This document shows, piece after piece, positions 8,057-16,492 of a DNA stretch of 64,000 bases. The stretch spans positions 62,001 through 126,000 of the forward strand of contig NZ_LOEP01000033.1 in NCBI RefSeq assembly GCF_001482285.1, read 5' to 3'. The notes below the pieces were generated by a model, which had not been told where the DNA came from, made no database searches, and saw only the letters and a program-made list of their open reading frames with translations. The stretch comes from Haloferax sp. Q22 (GTDB lineage: Archaea; Halobacteriota; Halobacteria; Halobacteriales; Haloferacaceae). The stretch's first letter is position 1, and every line of letters begins with the position of its first letter. The translations under genes and the position numbers were made by a program.

Positions 8057-8812
8057 TCAGTCGCGGACGAGTTCCAACACGCCGTCCGTCGATTCGACTC
8101 GAAGCCCCTTCTCGAAGACGAACGTCGTCGTGTGCTCGGGGACGAGGCGCTCGGATTCGACCCGGGAGCGGAGCATCGGGACGACCGTGGCGAGGTCCGC
8201 GCCGGTTTCGAGGACGGGAAGCATCGGGACGTAGTCGAGGCCGTGGCCCGCGTCGTCGGCGCGCTCGGCGAGCGTCTCGACTTCCGGCTCCGCGTAGGCG
8301 TCGGTGAAGTCGATGGGGTCGAGGAAGCCCGAGAAGTAGACGCGCCCTTCCGTCGAGGGCCCGAGGACGACCGGCGTGCTCCGGAGTTTCATCGCCGCGC
8401 TGTCGATGTGGGTGCGCCCGAGAAGCGGCGCGACCGGGCGGACGACGGCGACCGAGTGGACCTCCTCCTCGTTGAGGAGATGCGAGACGGTGTTGCCCGC
8501 GCGGGCGGAGAACGACGACCCGACCTGCGGTTCGAACCGCGCGTCGTCGGTGCCGCCGAGGGCGTCGGCGACGACGCTCCGAATCTCGGCCTCCGAGTCG
8601 TGGTCCCCGGCGAACTCGTCGGGGATGTCGTCCTCGGTGCGGTAGTTGACGAGGAGGTCGCCGCCCGACCGCTCGACGGCGATACAGACGTCTTTGAGCA
8701 TCGCGGCGTAGAGCTCCGCGGCTTCGGCTTCGGTGAGCGGACTCGTCTCCGCGAGTTCCGAAAGCACCAGTCCCGGCCGCGGCGGTTCGGCGAGTACGGC
8801 GATGACCGTCAT
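8057..8812 (-). CDS. DUF2064 family protein (glycosyltransferase-like)
   Basis: A 251-residue protein resembling DUF2064, a family with a nucleotide-diphospho-sugar transferase-like fold whose reactions are mostly unproven. It begins MTVIAVLAEPPRPGLVL and contains LTEAEAAELYAAMLKD, the strand GGDLLVNYR and VLGPSTEGRVYFSGF, matching the arrangement in that family. No signal peptide or membrane segment is visible. It may form a unit with the uracil-DNA glycosylase upstream on the same strand (gap about 96 bp), but the functional link is unclear. Confidence 0.82.
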   Translation of the reverse strand: MTVIAVLAEPPRPGLVLSELAETSPLTEAEAAELYAAMLKDVCIAVERSGGDLLVNYRTEDDIPDEFAGDHDSEAEIRSVVADALGGTDDARFEPQVGSSFSARAGNTVSHLLNEEEVHSVAVVRPVAPLLGRTHIDSAAMKLRSTPVVLGPSTEGRVYFSGFLDPIDFTDAYAEPEVETLAERADDAGHGLDYVPMLPVLETGADLATVVPMLRSRVESERLVPEHTTTFVFEKGLRVESTDGVLELVRD

Positions 8813-8908
8813 ACCCTCCCCTCGCGCCGGGGAACCCTTGAACCCGCCGCTTGTGGCCCGGCGAATCGGAGGCCGGCGAAGACTGGACCCTCCGCGTACC
8901 GCCCCGTC

Positions 8909-9550
8909 TCAGCGACTCTGCCGACCCTTCGTCTGTCGGTAGTCTCGGCCGAACACCGACTCGCGGACGTGTTCGACGAACGCCTCGGCGTCGGCGTCGG
9001 TCAGGCGCTCCGGCTCCTTCATCGGGACGAGTTCGAAGCCGCGGCCGCGGATGGTCGTCGCGTGCTCCGCGTCCACGTCGAAGCTGTCGGCCGCGCGCGT
9101 GGTGTAGTCAAACGCGAGCGCCTCCAGCGCGGCCTGCCCGACGGGGACGATGATGTGCGGGTTTATCATCCGAATCTCCGCGTTCAGGTAGGGTTCGCAG
9201 GTCGCGACTTCGTTATCGGTCGGCCCGCGGTCGGGGTGGCGACAGCGCGTGAGATACGTGAAAAAGACGTTCTGCACGTCCGGCTCCTCGGCGTCAGGCT
9301 CGGACCGGACGAACCCGAGGTCGCCAAGAATGTGCTGGACGCGCTCGCCAGCCTCGTCGCCGGTGAAGGGGACGCCCGTCCGCTCCGCGGCCCCGGTCGG
9401 AGCCTCGCCGACGAACAGGAACTCCGCGCCCACGTCGCCGTAGCCGTGGACGACCTGCTCGCGCGTCTCGCAGAGCGCCGAGCAGTTCGTGCAGTCGGTG
9501 TCCATCGAGAAGGGGTTCCGGAACTGGCGTTGGTGTGCGTCCACACCCAC
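8909..9550 (-). CDS. udg: Uracil-DNA glycosylase, Fe-S type (family 4/5-like)
   Basis: Removes uracil from DNA as the first step of base-excision repair. CTNCSALC near the N-terminus gives cysteines of the [4Fe-4S] cluster; further cysteines lie in YLTRCRHPD and ATCEPYL. The active-site region reads FLFVGEAPTGAAERTGVPF and the later strand HIIVPVGQAALEAL. Start 9550 is used because a minus-strand TTTTGG at 9572-9577 lies about 25 bases before it; an internal ATG at 9505 is possible. Length is 213 residues. Confidence 0.92.
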   Translation of the reverse strand: MGVDAHQRQFRNPFSMDTDCTNCSALCETREQVVHGYGDVGAEFLFVGEAPTGAAERTGVPFTGDEAGERVQHILGDLGFVRSEPDAEEPDVQNVFFTYLTRCRHPDRGPTDNEVATCEPYLNAEIRMINPHIIVPVGQAALEALAFDYTTRAADSFDVDAEHATTIRGRGFELVPMKEPERLTDADAEAFVEHVRESVFGRDYRQTKGRQSR

Positions 9551-9741
9551 GAATTCGGCTCCGGGACCAAAACCCGCCCGGTCCGCGCAGATAATCGAGT
9601 CGCACCCTCGCTGACGGGGGGCAGCCGAGTCGGCGAGTGCGTGGTGAAAGTAAACACGGGGCGAACAGGCGGAGACGTGTGTAAAGACGGCGCAGTCGCT
9701 CGAACCGCGGAATCGAGAAAAGCGGAAGTGAATCGACTGGC

Positions 9742-9796
9742 GTCGGTTGTGGGTCGGTTGCGGGTCGGTTGCGGGTCGGTTGCGGGTCGGTTGCGA
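9742..9796. repeat. Five tandem 11-bp repeats
   Basis: The unit GTCGGTTGCGG starts at 9742, 9753, 9764, 9775 and 9786. Copy 1 has T in place of C at position 9 and the last copy ends in A. The period is close to one DNA helical turn. The array lies in the non-coding gap between the stop of the small Mrp-linked gene and the glycosylase gene, downstream of the former and about 190 bp upstream of the latter. Confidence 0.9.
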
Positions 9797-9837
9797 GGCG
9801 GGGGAGAGGCACGAAGCGGGCGGTCGGGGGAGTCAGC

Positions 9838-10155
9838 TCAGCGGTCGATGCCGCCCTGCGCCTTGATGTCCATGATGTGGCGGACGTTCAGGTAAATCTC
9901 CTCGGGCGAGGTGTCGCCGTCGGGGTCGTAGAGGTCGCTGACGCGGTAGAGGATGGCCGACACCTGCCGGCTCTCGGAGGACTCGCCGTAGATGTCGTCG
10001 GCGATTTCGCGGAGGAACGCGACGCGCTCTGGGTCCGCGGGGAAGTCGGCGTCCGAGTCTGGAGCCATCTCCCAGTCGACCTCCTCGGAGTCCGCGCCGG
10101 GGGCGGCGTCCGCATCGGCGTCCCCGCCCGCGTCGGGCCGTCCGTCGTCGCTCAT
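9838..10155 (-). CDS. Small conserved protein coupled to Mrp
   Basis: I do not recognise a family. The 105-residue protein has a disordered acidic first third (DAGGDADADAAPGADSEEVD). A compact helical part follows, with DPERVAFLREIADDIYGES, RQVSAILYRVSDLYD and EEIYLNVRHIMDIKAQGG. There are no cysteines and no membrane segment. Its ATG overlaps the stop of the Mrp-type ATPase gene by four bases, so the two are translated together. This suggests a role beside Fe-S carrier activity, but nothing in the sequence states the function. Confidence 0.8.
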   Translation of the reverse strand: MSDDGRPDAGGDADADAAPGADSEEVDWEMAPDSDADFPADPERVAFLREIADDIYGESSESRQVSAILYRVSDLYDPDGDTSPEEIYLNVRHIMDIKAQGGIDR

Positions 10156-11192
10156 CGCTCGCTGACGGTCCGCCGCTGGACAACGCCGACCATGTCGGCG
10201 ATGTTCTCGGTCATCACGCGGAACGCGTCGGCGGTCTCGTCGTCGTCTTCGAGGACGATGGGCTTGCCGCCGTCGCCGCCCTCGCGGACGGCCGGGTCGA
10301 GCGGGAGCGCCCCGAGGAACGGCAGGTCGTTCGACGCGGCGAACTCGCGGCCGCCGCCCGCGCCGAAGATGTCGTGGCGGTTCCCGCAGTCGGGACACCG
10401 GAACGTGCTCATGTTCTCGACGATGCCGAGGACGTTCGTGTCGTGCTTGCCGAACATCCGAAGCCCCTTGTTGGCGTCGTCGAGGGCGACGTTCTGCGGG
10501 GTCGTGACGATGACTGCGCCCGTGAGCGGGAGCGTCTGGAGGATGGACAGTTGGGTGTCTCCCGTGCCCGGCGGGAGGTCGAGGACGAGGTAGTCGAGGC
10601 TGCCCCACTCCACGTCCTCGACGAGCTGCGTGAGAAGTTGGTGGACCATCGGGCCGCGCCAGATGACCGGGTCGTCGTCGCCGACGAGGAAGGCCATCGA
10701 CATGAGTTTCATCCCGTACTTCTCGGGCGGGACGATGGTCTGGTCTTGGGTCGCCTGCGGCGCTTCCTCGGCGGCGACCATCCGCGGGACGTTCGGCCCG
10801 TAGATGTCGGCGTCGAACAGGCCGACGCGCGCGCCGAGTTTCGAGAGGCCCGCCGCGAGGTTCACGGCGACCGTCGACTTCCCGACGCCGCCCTTCCCGG
10901 AGGCGACGGCGATGATGTTCTTCACGCCGGGGAGGACCTCCTCGTCGGGGTCGCGGTCGCTCGGAATCTTGGCGGTGAGGTCGGCCTCTAGTCCGTCCTC
11001 GGCGAGGACCTCGCGGATTCGACGGCCGATGTCCGTCTCCGCCGGGGAGTACGGGGCACCGAGCGCGAGCGAGATGCGGGCGGTGTCGCCGTCGACCTCG
11101 ACGGCGTTCACGAGCCCGAGCGAGACGATATCGTCTCCGAGGTCTGGGTCCTCGACCGCACGCAAGCGGTCGCGTACGTCGGCTTCGTCCAT
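10152..11192 (-). CDS. mrp: Mrp/NBP35-family Fe-S cluster carrier ATPase
   Basis: A cytoplasmic P-loop ATPase that assembles or transfers [4Fe-4S] clusters to target proteins. Residues about 1-80 form an MIP18/DUF59-type domain (VEDPDLGDDIVSLGLVNAVE). The ATPase domain follows, with deviant Walker A SGKGGVGKST, GLFDADIYGPN, DYLVLDLPPGTGD and the cluster motif CPDCG. The 346-residue length is normal. Start 11192 (MDEADVRD) is chosen because upstream residues look non-coding and a CTTATC box lies about 25 bases before it. It is followed by the overlapping small gene at 9838-10155. Confidence 0.94.
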   Translation of the reverse strand: MDEADVRDRLRAVEDPDLGDDIVSLGLVNAVEVDGDTARISLALGAPYSPAETDIGRRIREVLAEDGLEADLTAKIPSDRDPDEEVLPGVKNIIAVASGKGGVGKSTVAVNLAAGLSKLGARVGLFDADIYGPNVPRMVAAEEAPQATQDQTIVPPEKYGMKLMSMAFLVGDDDPVIWRGPMVHQLLTQLVEDVEWGSLDYLVLDLPPGTGDTQLSILQTLPLTGAVIVTTPQNVALDDANKGLRMFGKHDTNVLGIVENMSTFRCPDCGNRHDIFGAGGGREFAASNDLPFLGALPLDPAVREGGDGGKPIVLEDDDETADAFRVMTENIADMVGVVQRRTVSER

Positions 11193-11285
11193 GTCCGTCA
11201 CTCCGGCGGTGCGGCCGATAAGAGTTTTGTAAGGCCCAGTCGGGAATGGCGACCGAGACAGTCCCGACGGCCGCACCCGAAGACG

Positions 11286-11293
11286 TTTAAATC
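11286..11293 (+). promoter_or_regulatory. TATA-like box for the beta-propeller lipoprotein gene
   Basis: A TTTAAATC element centres about 25 bases before GTG 11314, which argues for a leaderless transcript beginning with GTG. Confidence 0.5.
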
Positions 11294-11313
11294 CTGTCTG
11301 GGACCAAACATTA

Positions 11314-12684
11314 GTGCCCTCCACTCACGGTCCCTGTGCCGGCGGCCAAGCCCTCTCCAGACGACGACTCCTCGCGGCGCTCGGAACCGGCGCGACGGTT
11401 TCACTCGCGGGGTGTTCGGCGACGAATCGTCGCACGACTGTCACCGGGTCGTGGCAGACGCGCGGCTACGACCCTGCTCGTACTGGCGCACCTGAAGACG
11501 TATCTGGACCAGAGCCACCACTTGACCGGCGGTGGAAAGCCGACTTCGTCGGTGACTGGAACCAAACCTCACCAATCGTCGTCGGCGACACCGTCTACCT
11601 CGGGTCGATGACCGGGGGGATGTCGGGGAGAGAAGCCGAAACCTATCTCAACGCCTTCGACGCCAGTACTGGGGAGGTTCGGTGGACGCGGTCCATAGAG
11701 CAACACACCCCGAAATACAACAGTTCGTACGCTGACTCCCTCACCGCTAGTGACGACGGCCTCTTCATCCAGACGTTCCGTGGCCTCCGCGCGCTTGACT
11801 TCGACGGCACCGAACGATGGACGTTCGAGAACACGGGTCCTCGGTTTCTCGCAGACATCTGCCACCCGGCGGTCGTCGACGGCGTCGTGTACACCGGAAC
11901 CTATGGGTCGACACGAGTTCGGGGTGACGGCGACGAGTACCGCGGCTCAGAAGGACTGTTCGCTCTCGACGCCGCAGACGGGAGTCTCCTGTGGAAGTAC
12001 AAGCCGGACGAGTACGCGACCGACCTGACGTTCAGTCCGACTGTCGCCGATGGAACGGTCTATCTCTGCTTTCTCGGACGCGCTCTCGTCGCGCTCGACA
12101 CCGCCGACGGCGAGGTGCAGTGGACGAGAGCGGTTCCTGCGGACACACCCGCAACCGTGCGAAACGGAACGGCGTACGTCGCAACGCAAGTCTTCCACGA
12201 GCGTGACGACACGTACGAGTACAGACTGTACGCGTTAGACGCCGAGACCGGCGAGACGGTCTGGGACCGACCTGTCGGTGGTGCGTGGTCGTCACGGGGT
12301 ATCTCACACGACGGGTCTGCGCTCTACCTCTCGAGTGACCACCACCTGGTTTCGCTCGACGCCGAGACCGGTGAGCCGCGGTGGCGTGCCTTCAGCGATG
12401 CGAGCGACTGGTCCGAGATTGGGTGGTTCGACGATGACCACGCACCGATTGCCGGGTGGGGTGTCCCCGTCGTTATCGACGATGTGGTCTATGCGGGCGA
12501 CGGCGAGTACGGAACACTCGTCGCGCTCGAGAGTGACACGGGCGAACCCCTCGATGCCGCACCGCACCGACGATGGGGCGCGAGCGGCACAGAAGGCTCG
12601 CCTGCAGTCGCAGACGGTGTGGCGTTCTACACGACACCGCACTTCCTCCACGCCGTCGATACGAACGCCTTCGAGTTCTGGTGA
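11314..12684 (+). CDS. PQQ-like beta-propeller repeat lipoprotein
   Basis: A secreted lipoprotein of 456 residues. The twin-arginine signal SRRRLLAALGTGATVSLAGC places the lipid-modified Cys near residue 34. The mature part consists of repeats in the style of PQQ/BamB propellers: FDASTGEVRWTRS, LDAADGSLLWKYK, LDTADGEVQWTRA, LDAETGETVWDRP and LDAETGEPRWRAF. Such propellers are usually binding or scaffold domains; the PQQ cofactor itself is not implied. The GTG start fits the upstream TATA-like box. No operon partner is evident; the next gene has its own promoter-like element. Confidence 0.88.
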   Translation: MPSTHGPCAGGQALSRRRLLAALGTGATVSLAGCSATNRRTTVTGSWQTRGYDPARTGAPEDVSGPEPPLDRRWKADFVGDWNQTSPIVVGDTVYLGSMTGGMSGREAETYLNAFDASTGEVRWTRSIEQHTPKYNSSYADSLTASDDGLFIQTFRGLRALDFDGTERWTFENTGPRFLADICHPAVVDGVVYTGTYGSTRVRGDGDEYRGSEGLFALDAADGSLLWKYKPDEYATDLTFSPTVADGTVYLCFLGRALVALDTADGEVQWTRAVPADTPATVRNGTAYVATQVFHERDDTYEYRLYALDAETGETVWDRPVGGAWSSRGISHDGSALYLSSDHHLVSLDAETGEPRWRAFSDASDWSEIGWFDDDHAPIAGWGVPVVIDDVVYAGDGEYGTLVALESDTGEPLDAAPHRRWGASGTEGSPAVADGVAFYTTPHFLHAVDTNAFEFW

Positions 12685-12760
12685 GTGGTAACCGATATCA
12701 GTTACTCCGATCCAGTCATCGACAGCGAATTTATCAACGTACACTCCCAGGATTCGGTAT

Positions 12761-13723
12761 ATGGTGCTGGTGGACGACTTTGGCCGCGAGGTAACCGGCG
12801 TTCGAATCTCTCTGACCGACCGGTGTAACTTCGACTGCGTCTACTGCCACAACGAGGGCTTGGGCGACACGCGCGGGCCGATGGACCCCGCTGACGAGGA
12901 GATGAGCGCCGATGACGTGGTCCGTTTTCTCGAAGTCGTCGAGGAGTACGGCGTCGAGAAAGTGAAGTTCACCGGCGGGGAGCCGATGCTCCGCGCGGAC
13001 CTCGAAGAGATTATCCGCCGGACGCCCGACTCGATGGAGACCTCGCTCACCACGAACGGGACGTTCCTCGGCGACCGCGCCGAGGACCTCGTCGCGGCCG
13101 GACTCGACCGCGTGAACGTCTCGCAGGACGCCCTCGACCCCGAGGCGTTCGCCCAAATCACGAAGTCCGGCGCGTACGACAAGGTGATGGAGGGCGTCAA
13201 GGCCGCGGTCGACGCCGGTCTCACGCCCGTGAAGCTCAACATGGTCGTGTTCACGAAGACCGCGGGCCACGTCGAGGAGATGGTCGAGTACGTCGCCGAA
13301 AACGAGGGGCTACAGCTCCAGCTCATCCAGTACATGCCCGAACTGACGGGGCGCCCGGAGTGGAACATCGACATCGAGCGCGTCCACCGGTGGCTGGCCG
13401 ACCTCGCCGACGAGGTCGAGGTTCGCGACATGCATCACCGACGCCGCTACTACGTCGGCGAGGGGATGGTCGAAATCGTCGACCCCGTGGAGAACCCCGA
13501 GTTCTGCGCCAACTGCCATCGCGTGCGCGTAACACACCAAGGCTACCTCAAGGGCTGTCTCAACCGCAACGACGACCTCCGTCCGATGGGCGAGATGACG
13601 CGGGAGGAAATCCGCGAGACGTTCGAGGCGGTCGTCGCCAACCGCGTGCCGTACTACGGCGAGTACCTCGTCCGCGACGACGACGACGGCTGGACCATCA
13701 ACGAAGAGTACATCGGGGCCTGA
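12761..13723 (+). CDS. moaA: GTP 3',8-cyclase MoaA-like radical SAM enzyme
   Basis: Radical SAM enzyme for the first step of molybdopterin cofactor synthesis, converting GTP to the 8-cyclo precursor. The SAM-cluster motif is CNFDCVYC (Cys22, 26, 29), followed by [11 protein letters not shown] second C-terminal cluster is indicated by [18 protein letters not shown], the arrangement typical of MoaA. The 320-residue length fits. An AATTTAT element at 12728-12734 lies about 30 bases before ATG 12761. No other molybdopterin gene is nearby, which is common in haloarchaea. Confidence 0.93.
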   Translation: MVLVDDFGREVTGVRISLTDRCNFDCVYCHNEGLGDTRGPMDPADEEMSADDVVRFLEVVEEYGVEKVKFTGGEPMLRADLEEIIRRTPDSMETSLTTNGTFLGDRAEDLVAAGLDRVNVSQDALDPEAFAQITKSGAYDKVMEGVKAAVDAGLTPVKLNMVVFTKTAGHVEEMVEYVAENEGLQLQLIQYMPELTGRPEWNIDIERVHRWLADLADEVEVRDMHHRRRYYVGEGMVEIVDPVENPEFCANCHRVRVTHQGYLKGCLNRNDDLRPMGEMTREEIRETFEAVVANRVPYYGEYLVRDDDDGWTINEEYIGA

Positions 13724-13777
13724 GCGCCGGTCGCCCCGACGCGCGAGCTTTTGTCCTCTGACGACTTTTCGGAGCCC

Positions 13778-14671
13778 ATGACTGTCACCGTCGAGCGGGT
13801 GGTCCTCGCGACGGACGGAAGCGCCCCCGCGGCGACCGCCGCGGCCCACGCGCTGTTTCTCGCCCGCGTCCTCGACGCGTCGCTCCACGTCGTCTCCGCG
13901 ACCGGGACGCCGCCGGCCGCTGCCGAGACCGTTGAGACCGCCGAGCCGTCCGTAAGCGCCGCCTTCGAAGCGGAGGAGGCCGTCGGAACGGTCGTCCGCC
14001 GTGCGCTCCTCGCGGAGGTCCGAACGACCTCGGAAGTCGCCGACGGTCCGGCAGCGGCCGTCGTGGAGCGCGCCGTCGGCGAGGGAGACCTACTCGTCCT
14101 CGGACGGCACGGACAGACCGGTTCCGGCCAGTTTCTCGTCGGGTCGGTCGCGGAGCGACTTCTCGACGCGCCGCCGGTCCCGACGCTCGCGGTTCCGGCG
14201 GCGGCCACCGAGCCGAACTACCGGACGGTTGCGCTTCTCGCGGACGGCGAGTCGTCGGCGGGGTCGGTCGCGCCGCTCGCCCGCCGTATCGCCGCGGCGA
14301 CCCGCGCGACGCTCCAACCGCTCGCCATCGTAGACGGTCGCGATGCCGCAATCGCGTCGCCGGAGAACCTCCGAGCGCTCGAAACCGAAGCGCGAGCCCG
14401 ACTGAACGACGTCGTCGCCGCGGCCGCGAGAGACGCCGTGGAATCCGGAGGAACCGTCCAAACCGGCGAGCCCGCGGCCGAACTGCTGGCACACGTCGAA
14501 CGGGTGGGGGCCGACGCGGTTGTCCTCGGTGTCGCGGGGGCCGGCGGCGGAACCCGGCGAACCCGGCGCACGGAACACCGCGCCGGCGGGGTCGTCGCCA
14601 GTCGAGTCGTCCGCCACGCAGGAGTTCCGGTTCTCGTCGTCCCGAGCGGGAGTAACGGTGCAAAACGCTGA
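13778..14671 (+). CDS. Tandem universal stress protein (two UspA domains)
   Basis: A cytoplasmic protein of 297 residues with two UspA-like domains. The first (about 1-145) begins VERVVLATDGSAPA and has the nucleotide-binding loop GRHGQTGSGQFLVGSVAERL followed by VPTLAVP. The second (about 150-297) begins YRTVALLADGESSAG, but its loop is altered (GVAGAGGGTRRTRR), so it may not bind ATP. Such unequal tandem Usp proteins are common in haloarchaea. ATG 13778 is preferred over the TTG at 13751. Its role in stress is inferred from family only. Confidence 0.88.
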   Translation: MTVTVERVVLATDGSAPAATAAAHALFLARVLDASLHVVSATGTPPAAAETVETAEPSVSAAFEAEEAVGTVVRRALLAEVRTTSEVADGPAAAVVERAVGEGDLLVLGRHGQTGSGQFLVGSVAERLLDAPPVPTLAVPAAATEPNYRTVALLADGESSAGSVAPLARRIAAATRATLQPLAIVDGRDAAIASPENLRALETEARARLNDVVAAAARDAVESGGTVQTGEPAAELLAHVERVGADAVVLGVAGAGGGTRRTRRTEHRAGGVVASRVVRHAGVPVLVVPSGSNGAKR

Positions 14672-14845
14672 ACTAGTTTTTAGAAGTTCCATTCAATTTA
14701 TACGTCCCCACTACTCAGGGTAGCGTGTTGATTGTACGTTCAGTCAGCCGCCGTTCGGCGTGGACGTACGACCGCGTTCGTCTCTCCCCCATCCCCACCG
14801 GCGGACGCGATTCAACATCCGCACCCCACCACCCCTCTACACTCC

Positions 14846-16471
14846 ATGAAACTCTCACGTGCACTCGTGGTCTTGCTGGTCGTCTTGGTCGCCGTACCGA
14901 GCCCAGCGATGGCCGGTATCGTCGGCGAACCGAACCTTCAGGCGTACGCGCCGAGCAACAAACTCGTTCCCGGGCAGGAGACCTCCCTGAATGTCGTCGT
15001 AACTAACTACGGCGGCGACAGCGAATACCGGAAGTTCTCCTCGGCCGAAAGCGCCGCGTCGCTGAGCGACCAGCAGCGCTCGGCGCTCGAAGCCCAGGTC
15101 AAATCGACGCGGAACGTCAGGCTCACACTCGAATCCGGTGACGCGCCGGTCGAGGTGAACACCGCGACACTCCCGGTCGGCGACATCCCGCACGCGACCC
15201 AGCGGGACGCCTCGTTCTCCGTCTCAGTCAAGGAGAACGCCACGCCGGGGACCTACGAGATGACGCTCGTCGCGAAGTACGAACACGACTCGTCCGTCCG
15301 CGACGACGGTGACGTGCAGAACGAAGAGGAGAACACCGAAGAGATTCCCGTGACCGTCGTTGTCGAGCAGGCCCCGCGCTTCGAGGTCGTCTCCGTGAAC
15401 ACGACCGCGCAGGTCGGCGGCAGCGGGACGACCACCGTCACGATGCGCAACGTCGGGACGCTCCCCGCGTTCGACTCCTCCGTCACCGCGACCTCGCAGA
15501 ACCCCTCGATAACGTTCGGTCAGTCCGCCTCCGCGACTCGGTACGCCGGTTCGTGGGGCGTCAACGAGACGCGCCGGATCGAATACGAGACGAGCGTCGC
15601 GTCCAGCGCCGCCGTCCAGCAGTACGCTCTCTCGCTGGGGGTGAGCTACGAGGACGAAGACGGCGTCGCCAAGCAGTCGAAGAATATCGCCACCGGCGTG
15701 AGGCCGGTGGCCGAACAGGAGTTCTCCATCGACGCCGAGCAGTCGACGCTCCGCGTCGGCCGCGAGACCACCGTCAGCGGAACGCTCACGAACGACGGCC
15801 CGCAAACGGCTCGCGACGCCGTGCTCACTATCTCCTCGAAGTCGCCGAACACGAACATCAAGGAGACCGAGTACGCGCTCGGAACCCTCGGAGTCGGCGA
15901 GTCCTCGGACTTCTCGTTCTCGGTCGAAGTGACCGACTCTGCGGACGCCGGCCAGCGGCAACTGAGCTACACGGTTGAGTACCGAAACTCCGAGGGCGAC
16001 ACCCAGCAGTCGAAGTCTCTCCTGATGAACGCCGAGGTGAAACCAAAGCAGAACCTCTTCGGCGTGACCACGAAGAACGGGAGCATCGAGGCGGGCGGCT
16101 CGCAGACCGTCACGCTCGTCGTGACCAACAACGGCGACGAGACCTACCGCAACATCGACGCCAAAGCCTTCGCCGACAGCCCGCTGACGCTTACCGACGA
16201 CACCGCGTTCATCCAAGAACTCGGCCCCGGCGAGTCAACCGAGATTCCCCTCGAACTGAGCGTCGGTTCCTCGGCCAACCCGAAGGTCTACTCCTTCGAC
16301 ATCGACTTCCAGTACGAAAACGAGGACGGCGAGCGCAAGCTCTCCGACCAGTATCCGGTCGCTATCGACGTCACCGAAGCGAGTGGCGGCGGCGGCCTCT
16401 CGATGCCCCTCGTCGGCGGTCTCGTCGTCGTCGGACTCGGCGTCGTCGGCTTCCTCTGGTACCGCCGCTAA
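14846..16471 (+). CDS. Secreted, membrane-anchored CARDB/S-layer-like protein (COG1361 type)
   Basis: A 541-residue cell-surface protein. Residues 1-23 form a Sec signal (MKLSRALVVLLVVLVAVPSP, then AMA). Several beta-sandwich domains follow, with recurring CARDB-like phrases NVVVTNYGGDSEYR, TVTMRNVGTLPAFDSSV, TVSGTLTNDGPQTARDAV and TLVVTNNGDETYRNIDA. A C-terminal helix (LVGGLVVVGLGVVGFLWYRR) would anchor it with the bulk outside. It lies 21 bp before an RND/MMPL transporter gene, a pairing I recall as recurrent in archaea, which suggests an accessory exterior subunit of that exporter. Start 14846 is chosen for the signal peptide. Confidence 0.85.
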   Translation: MKLSRALVVLLVVLVAVPSPAMAGIVGEPNLQAYAPSNKLVPGQETSLNVVVTNYGGDSEYRKFSSAESAASLSDQQRSALEAQVKSTRNVRLTLESGDAPVEVNTATLPVGDIPHATQRDASFSVSVKENATPGTYEMTLVAKYEHDSSVRDDGDVQNEEENTEEIPVTVVVEQAPRFEVVSVNTTAQVGGSGTTTVTMRNVGTLPAFDSSVTATSQNPSITFGQSASATRYAGSWGVNETRRIEYETSVASSAAVQQYALSLGVSYEDEDGVAKQSKNIATGVRPVAEQEFSIDAEQSTLRVGRETTVSGTLTNDGPQTARDAVLTISSKSPNTNIKETEYALGTLGVGESSDFSFSVEVTDSADAGQRQLSYTVEYRNSEGDTQQSKSLLMNAEVKPKQNLFGVTTKNGSIEAGGSQTVTLVVTNNGDETYRNIDAKAFADSPLTLTDDTAFIQELGPGESTEIPLELSVGSSANPKVYSFDIDFQYENEDGERKLSDQYPVAIDVTEASGGGGLSMPLVGGLVVVGLGVVGFLWYRR

Positions 16472-16492
16472 CCGCCCCACTTTCCCCCCACA

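Noticed and set aside
9742-9796. CRISPR-like array
   Set aside because: The repeats are 11 bp and directly adjacent with no spacers.
8042-9895. A 617-codon plus-strand open frame across the DUF2064 and glycosylase genes
   Set aside because: It is antisense to two recognisable genes. Long antisense frames are expected in GC-rich DNA with strong third-position bias.
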